A stretch of DNA of 7,055 bases from Macondimonas sp035325645 (GTDB lineage Bacteria > Pseudomonadota > Gammaproteobacteria > UBA5335), in the NCBI GenBank assembly GCA_035325645.1, contig DAOKZK010000074.1, forward strand, positions 1 to 7,055, given 5' to 3'. Below the pieces are notes generated by a model. It had not been told where the DNA came from and ran no database searches. It was given only the letters and a program-made list of their open reading frames with translations. A program made the translations under genes and the position numbers. Below, piece by piece: positions 1 to 5,866 of the stretch; within the stretch, counting starts at the first letter, position 1, and the number at the start of each line of letters is the position of its first letter.

Positions 1-47
1 TCGATCCACTGAAGCCCATCTGCAGCAGGGTTTTGTGTCGTACTCAT
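1..47 (-). CDS. nirD: Probable nitrite reductase small subunit NirD, N-terminal fragment (partial)
   Basis: Only the first 15 codons are inside the window. Reading left from the ATG at 47-45 gives MSTTQNPAADGLQWI, followed by two bases of the next codon, and the frame is open to the edge. A Shine-Dalgarno sequence GGGAG at 59-55 lies 7 nt before the ATG. The gene begins 26 bp after the nirB stop. NirD is the small Rieske-type partner of NirB, and nirBD is a standard operon order. The 'QWI' near the start fits the usual opening of the Rieske-like domain in NirD proteins. No cluster ligands are visible in this fragment, so the identification rests on position, the ribosome binding site and the short N-terminus. 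Another small downstream gene is possible but less likely. Confidence 0.68.
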   Translation of the reverse strand, partial: MSTTQNPAADGLQWI

Positions 48-73
48 CCAATGGCTCCCGGTTGTTCGGCGGA

Positions 74-2521
74 TCAGGCGAGTCGGCGCAGCGGCGCAAA
101 CTGATGGGTATCGCGCTCCTGCGCGACCATCTGCGCCCAGGGATCGACCTGGGCATACCGCTGGGATTCGTAGAACCGCTCGGCCAGTTTCCGGCGTTCC
201 TCGGCATCTTCGACGACATGCTGCTTCACATGCGCAAGTCCCACCCGCTCGATCCACGGCGCGGTGCGCTCCAGATAGTGAGCTTCCTCGCGGTAAAGCT
301 GGAGGAAGGCAGCGCAGTATTCAGCCACCTCCGCTTCGGTCTTGACGTTGCACAACAGATCGGTCGCGCGCACCTTCACGCCGCCGTTGCCGCCCACGTG
401 CAGTTCATAGCCCGAATCGACGCAGACCACGCCGAAATCCTTGATCGTGGCCTCAGCGCAGTTGCGCGGACAGCCGGACACTGCGAGCTTGACCTTGTGC
501 GGCGTCCAGGTGCCCCAGGTCATCTTTTCCAGATCGATGCCGAGACGCGTCGAGTCCTGCGTCCCGAAGCGGCACCACTCCTTGCCGACACAGGTCTTGA
601 CCGTGCGCAGCGCCTTGCCGTAGGCATGACCGGACACGAAGCCCGCCTGGTTCAGATCGGCCCACATCCCCGGCAGATCTTCCTTCTTGACCCCGAGCAG
701 GTCGATGCGCTGGCCGCCGGTGATCTTGACTGTAGGCACCTTGTATTTCTCCGCCACATCGGCGATCGCGCGCAGCTCACCGGCCGTCGTCACACCGCCC
801 CAGATGCGCGGAATCACGGAATACGTCCCGTCCTTCTGGATGTTGGCATGCACCCGTTCATTGATGAAGCGCGATTGCGGGTCGTCGCTGACCTCAGCCG
901 GCCAGGTGGCGATGAGGTAATAGTTGATCGCCGGGCGGCAACTGGAGCAGCCGTCCGCATTGCGCCATTCCATGAAGGTGCGCACCTGCTCGGCCGTGGT
1001 CAGGTGGTGCTCGCGGATGGCCATGCGAACTTCGTCATGGCTGTGATCCGTGCAGCGGCACATGGCTTTCTTGCTGGGTGCGGCGCTGTAATCACCGCCC
1101 AGCGTGGAGGCCAGGATCTGCTCCACGAGCCCGGTACACGAACCGCACGAGGACGAAGCCTTGGTGTGGGCGCGCACCTCCTCGAGTGTAAAGAGTTTCT
1201 TGTCGACGATGGCGTTGACGATGGTGCCCTTGCACACGCCATTGCAACCGCAGATCTCCGCGGTATCCGGCAGACTCGCCGCATTGGAGCCGCCGCCGCG
1301 CCCGGAATCGCCCAGATGCGCCTGCCCGAACAGCAGCATGTCACGCATTTCCGACACGTCGGTGCGCTCGCGCAGCAACTGGAAATACCAGGCGCCGTCG
1401 GCCGTATCGCCGTACAGGACACTGCCCTTGATGCAGTTGTGCTCATCCAGCACCAGCCGCTTGTAGACCCCCCGACCCGGATCCTGGAACACGATGTCGT
1501 GCGTGCCCTCGCCGCCGGAAAAGTCCCCCGCCGAGAACAGGTCGATGCCGGTTACCTTGAGCTTGGTTGCCGTCACCGAGCCTGTGTAGCGCGCATAGCC
1601 CAGTCCGGCCAGATGGTTGGCGCAGACCTTGGCCTGTTCGTAGAGCGGCGCCACCAGGCCGTAGGCGATGCCGCGATGCTGGGCGCACTCGCCCACGGCA
1701 TAGATCGCCGGATCATAGGTCTGCAAGGTATCGCTGACCACGACACCGCGCTCGCAGTGCAGGCCCATCTGTTTGGCCAAGCTCACGTTGGGACGGATAC
1801 CCACCGCCATGACCACGAGATCCGCCGGGATTTCGGTTCCATCCTTGAAGCGCACGCCCGTCACATGCGTCTCGCCGAGAATGGCTTCGGTCTGCGCGCC
1901 CATGCGGAAGAAAAGGCCGCGTTGCTCCAGCGAGCGCTGCAACAGCAGGCTGGCCGGCGCGTCGAGCTGCCGCTCCATCAGCGACTGCACGAGATGGACG
2001 ACCGTGACCTCCATGCCTTGCTTGAGCAGACCGTTGGCCGCCTCCAGGCCCAACAGGCCGCCGCCGATGACCACGGCGTGGCGCTTGCCGGACTTCGCTG
2101 CGGCCAGCATGGTGTCGACATCCTTGAAATCGCGGAACGTCGCAACGCCCGGCAGATCCCTGCCCGGCACCGGGATGATGAAAGGATCAGAGCCCGTCGC
2201 CAGCAGCAGGCGATCGTAGGCTGCTTCGGTCCCGTCGTCGGCCCGGACGATGCGTTGATGCCGGTCGACATCGGTGACGCGCTTGCCGGCATGCAGCGTG
2301 ATGCCATGCCCGGCATACCAGTCCGCATCGTTCAGGATGATGTCGGCGGGCGATTTCTCCCCGCACAACACCGGCGAGAGCAGGATCCGGTTGTAATTGA
2401 CATGCGGCTCGGCGCCGAAGATGGTGATTTCGTAGAGATCCGGCGCCAGATTGAGCAGTTCCTCGACCGCCCGTACACCCGCCATGCCGTTGCCGATCAC
2501 CACCAGTTTGCGTTTGCTCAT
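74..2521 (-). CDS. nirB: NAD(P)H-dependent nitrite reductase large subunit NirB
   Basis: This is the cytoplasmic enzyme that reduces nitrite to ammonium with six electrons from NAD(P)H. The 815-residue protein is close to the family's usual 810-850. Domains in order are: an FAD-binding Rossmann motif GNGMAG (residues 10-15); an NADH-binding motif GGGLLGLE (153-160); a first BFD-like 2Fe-2S domain with C424, C426, C459 and C462; a second with C488, C490, C525 and C528; and a C-terminal sulfite/nitrite reductase ferredoxin-like plus catalytic region. The last region carries the siroheme/4Fe-4S ligands as C644-X5-C650 and C684-X3-C688 (SGCPRNC). All expected ligands are present, so the gene looks intact. 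The start is supported by GGAGG at 2534-2530, 8 nt before the ATG, and by the Rossmann fold beginning at residue 6. A probable nirD follows 26 bp downstream. A sigma-54 promoter lies just upstream, which suggests an assimilatory, nitrogen-regulated enzyme rather than the Fnr-controlled respiratory-detoxifying form of E. coli. Confidence 0.97.
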   Translation of the reverse strand: MSKRKLVVIGNGMAGVRAVEELLNLAPDLYEITIFGAEPHVNYNRILLSPVLCGEKSPADIILNDADWYAGHGITLHAGKRVTDVDRHQRIVRADDGTEAAYDRLLLATGSDPFIIPVPGRDLPGVATFRDFKDVDTMLAAAKSGKRHAVVIGGGLLGLEAANGLLKQGMEVTVVHLVQSLMERQLDAPASLLLQRSLEQRGLFFRMGAQTEAILGETHVTGVRFKDGTEIPADLVVMAVGIRPNVSLAKQMGLHCERGVVVSDTLQTYDPAIYAVGECAQHRGIAYGLVAPLYEQAKVCANHLAGLGYARYTGSVTATKLKVTGIDLFSAGDFSGGEGTHDIVFQDPGRGVYKRLVLDEHNCIKGSVLYGDTADGAWYFQLLRERTDVSEMRDMLLFGQAHLGDSGRGGGSNAASLPDTAEICGCNGVCKGTIVNAIVDKKLFTLEEVRAHTKASSSCGSCTGLVEQILASTLGGDYSAAPSKKAMCRCTDHSHDEVRMAIREHHLTTAEQVRTFMEWRNADGCSSCRPAINYYLIATWPAEVSDDPQSRFINERVHANIQKDGTYSVIPRIWGGVTTAGELRAIADVAEKYKVPTVKITGGQRIDLLGVKKEDLPGMWADLNQAGFVSGHAYGKALRTVKTCVGKEWCRFGTQDSTRLGIDLEKMTWGTWTPHKVKLAVSGCPRNCAEATIKDFGVVCVDSGYELHVGGNGGVKVRATDLLCNVKTEAEVAEYCAAFLQLYREEAHYLERTAPWIERVGLAHVKQHVVEDAEERRKLAERFYESQRYAQVDPWAQMVAQERDTHQFAPLRRLA

Positions 2522-2529
2522 CCGTCACG

Positions 2530-2534
2530 CCTCC
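2530..2534 (-). promoter_or_regulatory. Shine-Dalgarno site of nirB
   Basis: GGAGG on the minus strand lies 8 nt before the nirB ATG at 2521-2519. It falls inside the very short leader (about 22 nt) predicted from the sigma-54 promoter, so promoter, ribosome binding site and start codon agree with each other. Confidence 0.8.
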
Positions 2535-2553
2535 AAAGCCTGACTTCCGCGTA

Positions 2554-2569
2554 AGCAAACGATGTGCCA
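2554..2569 (-). promoter_or_regulatory. Sigma-54 (RpoN) promoter of nirB
   Basis: The minus strand reads TGGCACATCGTTTGCT. This is TGGCAC, five bases, then TTGCT, which matches all 11 core positions of the RpoN consensus TGGCAC-N5-TTGCW. The invariant GG and GC are 10 bp apart, as required for -24/-12 recognition. Transcription would start near 2543, giving a leader of about 22 nt that holds the GGAGG site. Such promoters need an ATP-hydrolysing activator. For nitrite assimilation this is usually NtrC or a NasR/NtrC-type regulator, but which activator acts here is inferred. The flanking extended-consensus bases (pyrimidine before TGGCAC, G after it) do not match. Confidence 0.78.
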
Positions 2570-2605
2570 TCTCTTTGCGGCATCCAAATTCAGCGGTCTA
2601 GCGCG

Positions 2606-2624
2606 CCCTGTCACTCGGTCAGGG
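2606..2624. repeat. Inverted repeat upstream of the nirB promoter
   Basis: CCCTG at 2606-2610 and CAGGG at 2620-2624 form a perfect 5-bp inverted repeat around a 9-base spacer. The centre is about 72 bp upstream of the predicted start of transcription. This position suits a protein-binding operator, but the arms match no operator I recognise. No T-run follows on either strand, so it is not a terminator. Confidence 0.35.
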
Positions 2625-2631
2625 AAATATC

Positions 2632-2646
2632 GATCCATAACGGTGC
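2632..2646. promoter_or_regulatory. Possible NtrC-like half-conserved enhancer site
   Basis: The plus strand reads GATCC-ATAAC-GGTGC. This matches 8 of 10 positions of the NtrC-type dyad GCACC-N5-GGTGC, with one perfect half-site. It lies roughly 90-105 bp upstream of the predicted sigma-54 transcription start, a normal distance for an NtrC enhancer. Weak matches of this kind occur by chance, so the call is tentative. Confidence 0.25.
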
Positions 2647-2654
2647 GATCTGGT

Positions 2655-2677
2655 CATCAGTCAGCCCCTTGCTGATG
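2655..2677. repeat. Inverted repeat CATCAG / CTGATG in the rhomboid-nirB intergenic region
   Basis: CATCAG at 2655-2660 and CTGATG at 2672-2677 are perfect 6-base inverted arms around 11 bases. An alternative shorter fold pairs CAGC with GCTG inside it. No T-tract follows on the minus strand. It could be a weak hairpin in read-through RNA or a DNA-binding site; no function can be assigned from the sequence. Confidence 0.3.
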
Positions 2678-2863
2678 CATTCGCATGGCTGCGGGGCGTG
2701 AGGCATTACCGATCAGCCTTTTGCGCCGGTTCGGCGCGGCGCCTCGGCGGGCAACCGTCTTCGCTGCCGCATCATTCAAGTGCAACACGGCCATTTCAGG
2801 TGCGTCTCTGCGGTCGCTGATCCGCGAAAGGCTGACGTGATGCACCGTATCGGCGCGTACCGC
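2678..2863. other. Non-coding remainder of the rhomboid-nirB intergenic region
   Basis: The full gap from the rhomboid stop to nirB is 342 bp. Apart from the repeats and promoter listed separately, I see no convincing gene here. A 62-codon minus-strand frame (2657-2845) has no recognisable similarity, no clear ribosome binding site and an arginine/alanine-rich composition typical of chance frames in high-G+C DNA. Directly after the rhomboid stop, at 2842-2856, is GCACC-GTATC-GGCGC, a 9 of 10 match to the NtrC dyad but about 300 bp from the predicted nirB transcription start. No canonical terminator for the upstream operon was found. Confidence 0.5.
2723..2737. repeat. GC-rich perfect hairpin in the rhomboid-nirB intergenic region
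   Basis: GCGCCG at 2723-2728 and CGGCGC at 2732-2737 pair perfectly around a 3-base loop. On the minus strand, the direction of all genes here, it is followed by AAAAGG rather than a run of T. It is therefore not a canonical intrinsic terminator, although it may still slow transcription or protect the 3' end of the upstream mRNA. Confidence 0.35.
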
Positions 2864-3484
2864 TCAGCCGCGGTAAACCGCGTTGCTCCGCCAGAACTGA
2901 ATCAACAGAAAGCCGAACAACATGCCACCGAGGTGGGCGAAGTGGGCGATGTTGGTCGCAATTCCCGCCAGCCCGAAGAACAGTTCGAGAGCGCCGTAGC
3001 CGATAACCAGCCATTTTGCCTTGATCGGTATGGGCGGAAACAAAAGCAGGATCCTTTGATTCGGAAACATCATGCCGAAGGCAAGCAGCAGACCGAATAC
3101 GGCGCCCGACGCGCCGAGGGTGGGAAATGGCTGTCCTCCGCCCTGGAGGTGCATGGCCATGGCCATCATCTGGATGAGGGCCGCTCCGATGAGGCAAACG
3201 AGATAGTACACGGTGAAGCGCGCCGTACCCCAGAAGCGTTCGACGGTCGAACCGAACATCCACAGTGCAAACAGGTTCAGCGCCAAGTGAGACAGATTCC
3301 CATGCAGGAACCCATAGCTGACCAGTTGCCAGGGGCGAAACTCCGGCGCCATCGCCCAACCAGCACCGGTTTCGATGGGGCCGCTACCGACAGGCCATAG
3401 CGCGAAATGGCTGATCCAGTAGACAGGATCCATACCCTGGAGGGCATAAACGATCAGGTTGATGGCGATGAGCGTGCGCACCAT
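2864..3484 (-). CDS. Rhomboid family intramembrane serine protease
   Basis: Rhomboids cleave transmembrane or membrane-proximal segments of other proteins inside the inner membrane. This 206-residue protein is a minimal six-helix form with no extra cytosolic domain. The family signatures are present: the helix-2 motif with H61, H66 and N70 (HGNLSHLALN); the L1-loop-like VERFWG (81-86); the catalytic GASG motif with the nucleophile S126; and the helix-6 HFAHLGG motif with catalytic H184. Approximate helices are at 3-18, 54-77, 92-112, 122-141, 155-174 and 182-198. The ATG is the first possible start, because an in-frame TGA lies 9 bases upstream. A weak GAGGG sits about 11 nt before it. The gene starts 75 bp after the second exporter permease in the same direction, so co-transcription is likely. 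The substrate is unknown; the exporter subunits or their adaptor are candidates only by position. Confidence 0.95.
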   Translation of the reverse strand: MVRTLIAINLIVYALQGMDPVYWISHFALWPVGSGPIETGAGWAMAPEFRPWQLVSYGFLHGNLSHLALNLFALWMFGSTVERFWGTARFTVYYLVCLIGAALIQMMAMAMHLQGGGQPFPTLGASGAVFGLLLAFGMMFPNQRILLLFPPIPIKAKWLVIGYGALELFFGLAGIATNIAHFAHLGGMLFGFLLIQFWRSNAVYRG

Positions 3485-3516
3485 GGAGAGTCACACCCTC
3501 ATCATACGAGAAACTC

Positions 3517-3534
3517 CGCGATGCGCGGATCGCG
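3517..3534. repeat. Hairpin between the exporter operon and the rhomboid gene
   Basis: CGCGAT at 3517-3522 and ATCGCG at 3529-3534 are perfect 6-base arms around a 6-base loop. On the minus strand it is followed by GAGTTTCTC, with only three consecutive T residues. It could be a weak terminator or processing point that lowers rhomboid expression relative to the transporter, but it does not meet the usual standard for an intrinsic terminator. A 13-codon frame (MLFRDPRIAEFLV, ATG at 3544) runs through it; nothing supports translation of that frame. Confidence 0.35.
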
Positions 3535-3559
3535 AAACAGCATCGTCTCCAACGCAAAC

Positions 3560-4705
3560 TCAGCCAAACTGGCGCCGGAAACGCCAGGTGCCGAATGCAA
3601 ACACGGCCGTTCCCACGAGCAGCAGGCCCATGACGGACGGCCACAGGACGTCCAGTCCGATGCCCTTGAGGAAAATCCCCATCACGATCTCGATGTAGTG
3701 ATGCATCGGCGACAGCAGGATGAGGTAACCCAGAGCGGTGGGCATCGCTTCCGGGGGGACGAACGCGCCGGAAAGCAGCAACATGGGGGAGAGTAACATG
3801 ATCACCATGAGTCCGACTTGCGCGAGGTTGTTGACCACGGTCGAGATGGCCAGTCCGAATCCCGCCGTGCTAAACACATAAATCGCAGTCAACACATAGA
3901 AAAGCAACATATTGCCGCGGAAGGGGATTTCGAACACCGGACCCAAGACACCGTATACGGCCAGCGTGACGCCGATCAGGATCACGAGCGTCATCGCGAG
4001 CACCTTGGGCAACATGATCTCAAGCGGCGTCAATGGCGACACCAGCAACTGCTCTACCGTACCACGCTCCTTTTCGCGCACCATCGCAGCCGCCGGCAGC
4101 ATGATCGAAAGCATGGTGATCATCGTGATCATTTCATTGATGGGCACAAACCAGCGATCGCTACCGTTCGGGTTGAACCAGACCCGATGCGCACTGTTGA
4201 CCATCGGCAGGCCCCCGCCCATCGCGCCGCCCACCGAAAGACGCTCCATCGCCTTCTGGATCCCGAAGCCGGCCACGATCTGCGCGGCGTAGCTCGTGGC
4301 CAGGGAGCCGAGGACGGAGTTGCTGGTGTCGACGAACAACTGCACCTGGGTCGGCTTGCCGCTGAGCAGCGCTTCGTTGAAATCCGCCGGAATCTCCAGG
4401 TAGAGCATCGTCTTTCCAGCATCGAGCAGATCCATGGCCTTCTGCCCACTCATTTCCATACCCTGGTACTTGAACTGGGGTTGACGGAAGCTGTAGATGA
4501 GATCGCGCGACGCCGGCGACTGATCGTAATCCGCGACCGTCAATGCGGCCTGTTTGAGTTCCATTTCGATACCGGAGCCGGCGATGTAAATGTCGGCCGA
4601 AAACGCATAAACCACGACGATCAAGAGAAAGATGTCCCGCCGGAACTGGATCAATTCCTTCAGGGTCATGACGCGCATGTGTTGAAGCACTTCTCCGAAG
4701 TTCAT
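3560..4705 (-). CDS. ABC-2 type exporter permease, YhhJ-like
   Basis: This is an inner-membrane permease of the ABC2_membrane_3 class, 381 residues, a normal length for the family. The architecture is one N-terminal helix (about 24-42), a large extracytoplasmic domain (about 43-188) containing the typical ADYDQSPASRD stretch, then five more helices near 190-209, 233-253, 264-287, 296-315 and 354-372. The cytosolic coupling motif REKERGTVEQLLVSPLT is at 210-226. From memory, the C-terminal half aligns best with E. coli YhhJ and also resembles YbhR. The start has an AGGAG at 4719-4715, 9 nt upstream, which overlaps the end of the preceding permease gene. Only 6 bp separate the two genes, so they are translated from one mRNA. 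It should pair with that permease and the upstream ATPase. The exported substrate cannot be read from the sequence; relatives are linked to drug, cation or antibiotic efflux. Confidence 0.93.
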   Translation of the reverse strand: MNFGEVLQHMRVMTLKELIQFRRDIFLLIVVVYAFSADIYIAGSGIEMELKQAALTVADYDQSPASRDLIYSFRQPQFKYQGMEMSGQKAMDLLDAGKTMLYLEIPADFNEALLSGKPTQVQLFVDTSNSVLGSLATSYAAQIVAGFGIQKAMERLSVGGAMGGGLPMVNSAHRVWFNPNGSDRWFVPINEMITMITMLSIMLPAAAMVREKERGTVEQLLVSPLTPLEIMLPKVLAMTLVILIGVTLAVYGVLGPVFEIPFRGNMLLFYVLTAIYVFSTAGFGLAISTVVNNLAQVGLMVIMLLSPMLLLSGAFVPPEAMPTALGYLILLSPMHHYIEIVMGIFLKGIGLDVLWPSVMGLLLVGTAVFAFGTWRFRRQFG

Positions 4706-4711
4706 GGCGCA

Positions 4712-5866
4712 TCACTCCTGAGGGCGCTTGGTGAAAAAGCGATGGGCCAGAACGAAAAGCACCAGCGCGTAAACCAGCAGCGCAAGCACCGACGACCAGA
4801 GCTTGTCAAGACCGATGCCCTTCATGAAGGCGCCATCGACGACCTGTCCGTAGTGCATCGCCGGCGCCAGATGGGCGATGGCTTGCGCTTCGGGGCCCAT
4901 CGAACTGAGCGGAAACAGCATTCCCGAAAACAGGATCGCGGGAACGAGGGTCACCACCATGGTCATCACCACCGCGGCGATCTGGGTCTTTACGAAGCTC
5001 GAAACCAGAAGACCGATGCCCGTCGTGGTGAAGGAGTAAATCGCGGTCGCCAACAGGAAAAATCCGAAGGAACCCTTGAAAGGCGCCTCAAAATAGAACA
5101 CCGCCAGCGCCCACAGAAATACACCGTTGACCATGGAGATGCCCGCGTAGGGCATCACTTTTCCAAGGAGAAATTCAGCCCTGGAAACCGTGGAGGCATA
5201 TATGTTGAGGATCGAGCCCCGCTCCTTTTCGCGAACCACACTGACAGCCGTCAGGAGCGGCGGCGTCATCATCAGCACCATCATGACCAGCTTCGGCGCC
5301 AGCGACCAGATGCTTTTCCCGCTCTGGTTGTAGAGCATGCGCATCTCGATACGCAGGTTGCCCATCTGCTGGCGCGCCTGCTCGGGCGACAATCCCGCCG
5401 CACGGCTCAGGAAGTTTGCGATCAGCTCCTGCGAATAGTTGGCGTTGATGGCGCCGATATACCCGCGGGCGATGTTGGCACGCAAGGGAAACTGTCCGTC
5501 GAGCAAGGTCTGAACAGCCACCGAGCGACCGGCTACCAGATCTTCCCCGAACTTCGGCGGGATGACGACAACGGCCCGTACGTCACCCCGACTGATGAGT
5601 TTCGCAATTTGCCTCTCGTCGTGCAGATAGCCCTTGAAGTCGAAATAGCGCGAGTCGATCATCTTGTACGCATAGTCGCGACTCTGCGGACTGTGGTCGT
5701 AATCGATGATGGCCAGCGGAATGTCTTCCACATCCAGATTCATACCCAAGCCGAAGACCAGCATCAGGATGGGAGGGACGATGAAAGCGAGTCCGAGAAA
5801 CAACCGATCGCGCGTGATTTCCGCCCATTCCTTGGCGATCACCGCGGTAAATCGAGCCCAGTTCAT
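4712..5866 (-). CDS. ABC-2 type exporter permease, like the RbbA membrane half / YbhS
   Basis: This 384-residue inner-membrane permease has the same design as its neighbour. It has a first helix at about 23-41, an extracytoplasmic domain at about 42-187 with AIIDYDHSPQSRDYAYKMI near its start, and helices near 188-210, 236-258, 266-289, 296-317 and 358-374. The coupling motif REKERGSILNIYA is at 212-224. From memory, the sequence resembles the C-terminal membrane part of RbbA-type fusion proteins more than E. coli YbhS, for example in the 'GDxRAVVVIPPKFGEDL' region and the stretch after the coupling motif. Here it is a separate gene whose ATG overlaps the stop of the ATPase gene (ATGA, 5866-5863), which implies translational coupling and equal dosage. 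It probably forms a heterodimer with the second permease. The substrate is unknown. Confidence 0.93.
   Translation of the reverse strand: MNWARFTAVIAKEWAEITRDRLFLGLAFIVPPILMLVFGLGMNLDVEDIPLAIIDYDHSPQSRDYAYKMIDSRYFDFKGYLHDERQIAKLISRGDVRAVVVIPPKFGEDLVAGRSVAVQTLLDGQFPLRANIARGYIGAINANYSQELIANFLSRAAGLSPEQARQQMGNLRIEMRMLYNQSGKSIWSLAPKLVMMVLMMTPPLLTAVSVVREKERGSILNIYASTVSRAEFLLGKVMPYAGISMVNGVFLWALAVFYFEAPFKGSFGFFLLATAIYSFTTTGIGLLVSSFVKTQIAAVVMTMVVTLVPAILFSGMLFPLSSMGPEAQAIAHLAPAMHYGQVVDGAFMKGIGLDKLWSSVLALLVYALVLFVLAHRFFTKRPQE
4715..4719 (-). promoter_or_regulatory. Shine-Dalgarno site of the second permease
   Basis: AGGAG on the minus strand lies 9 nt before the ATG at 4705-4703, immediately before and abutting the TGA of the preceding permease gene. 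It supports the chosen start and independent re-initiation on the shared mRNA. Confidence 0.6.

Noticed and set aside
424..2521. The extra cysteine (C430) in the first BFD-like motif of NirB as an unusual additional ligand.
   Set aside because: The CGCNGVCKG form is, as I recall, common among proteobacterial NirB proteins and needs no special explanation.
35..2554. An 839-codon plus-strand frame antisense to the whole of nirB.
   Set aside because: It mirrors nirB codon for codon in high-G+C DNA. Its translation is His/Arg/Ala-rich with no domain, while the minus strand encodes a complete NirB with all cofactor motifs.
2657..2845. A 62-codon minus-strand frame between the rhomboid and nirB.
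   Set aside because: No clear ribosome binding site, no similarity recognised, and an Arg/Ala-biased composition. It overlaps the inverted repeats.
2869..2882. Palindrome CGCGGTAAACCGCG as a rhomboid terminator.
   Set aside because: It lies inside the rhomboid coding end, leaves only a tiny loop and is not followed by a T-run on the minus strand.
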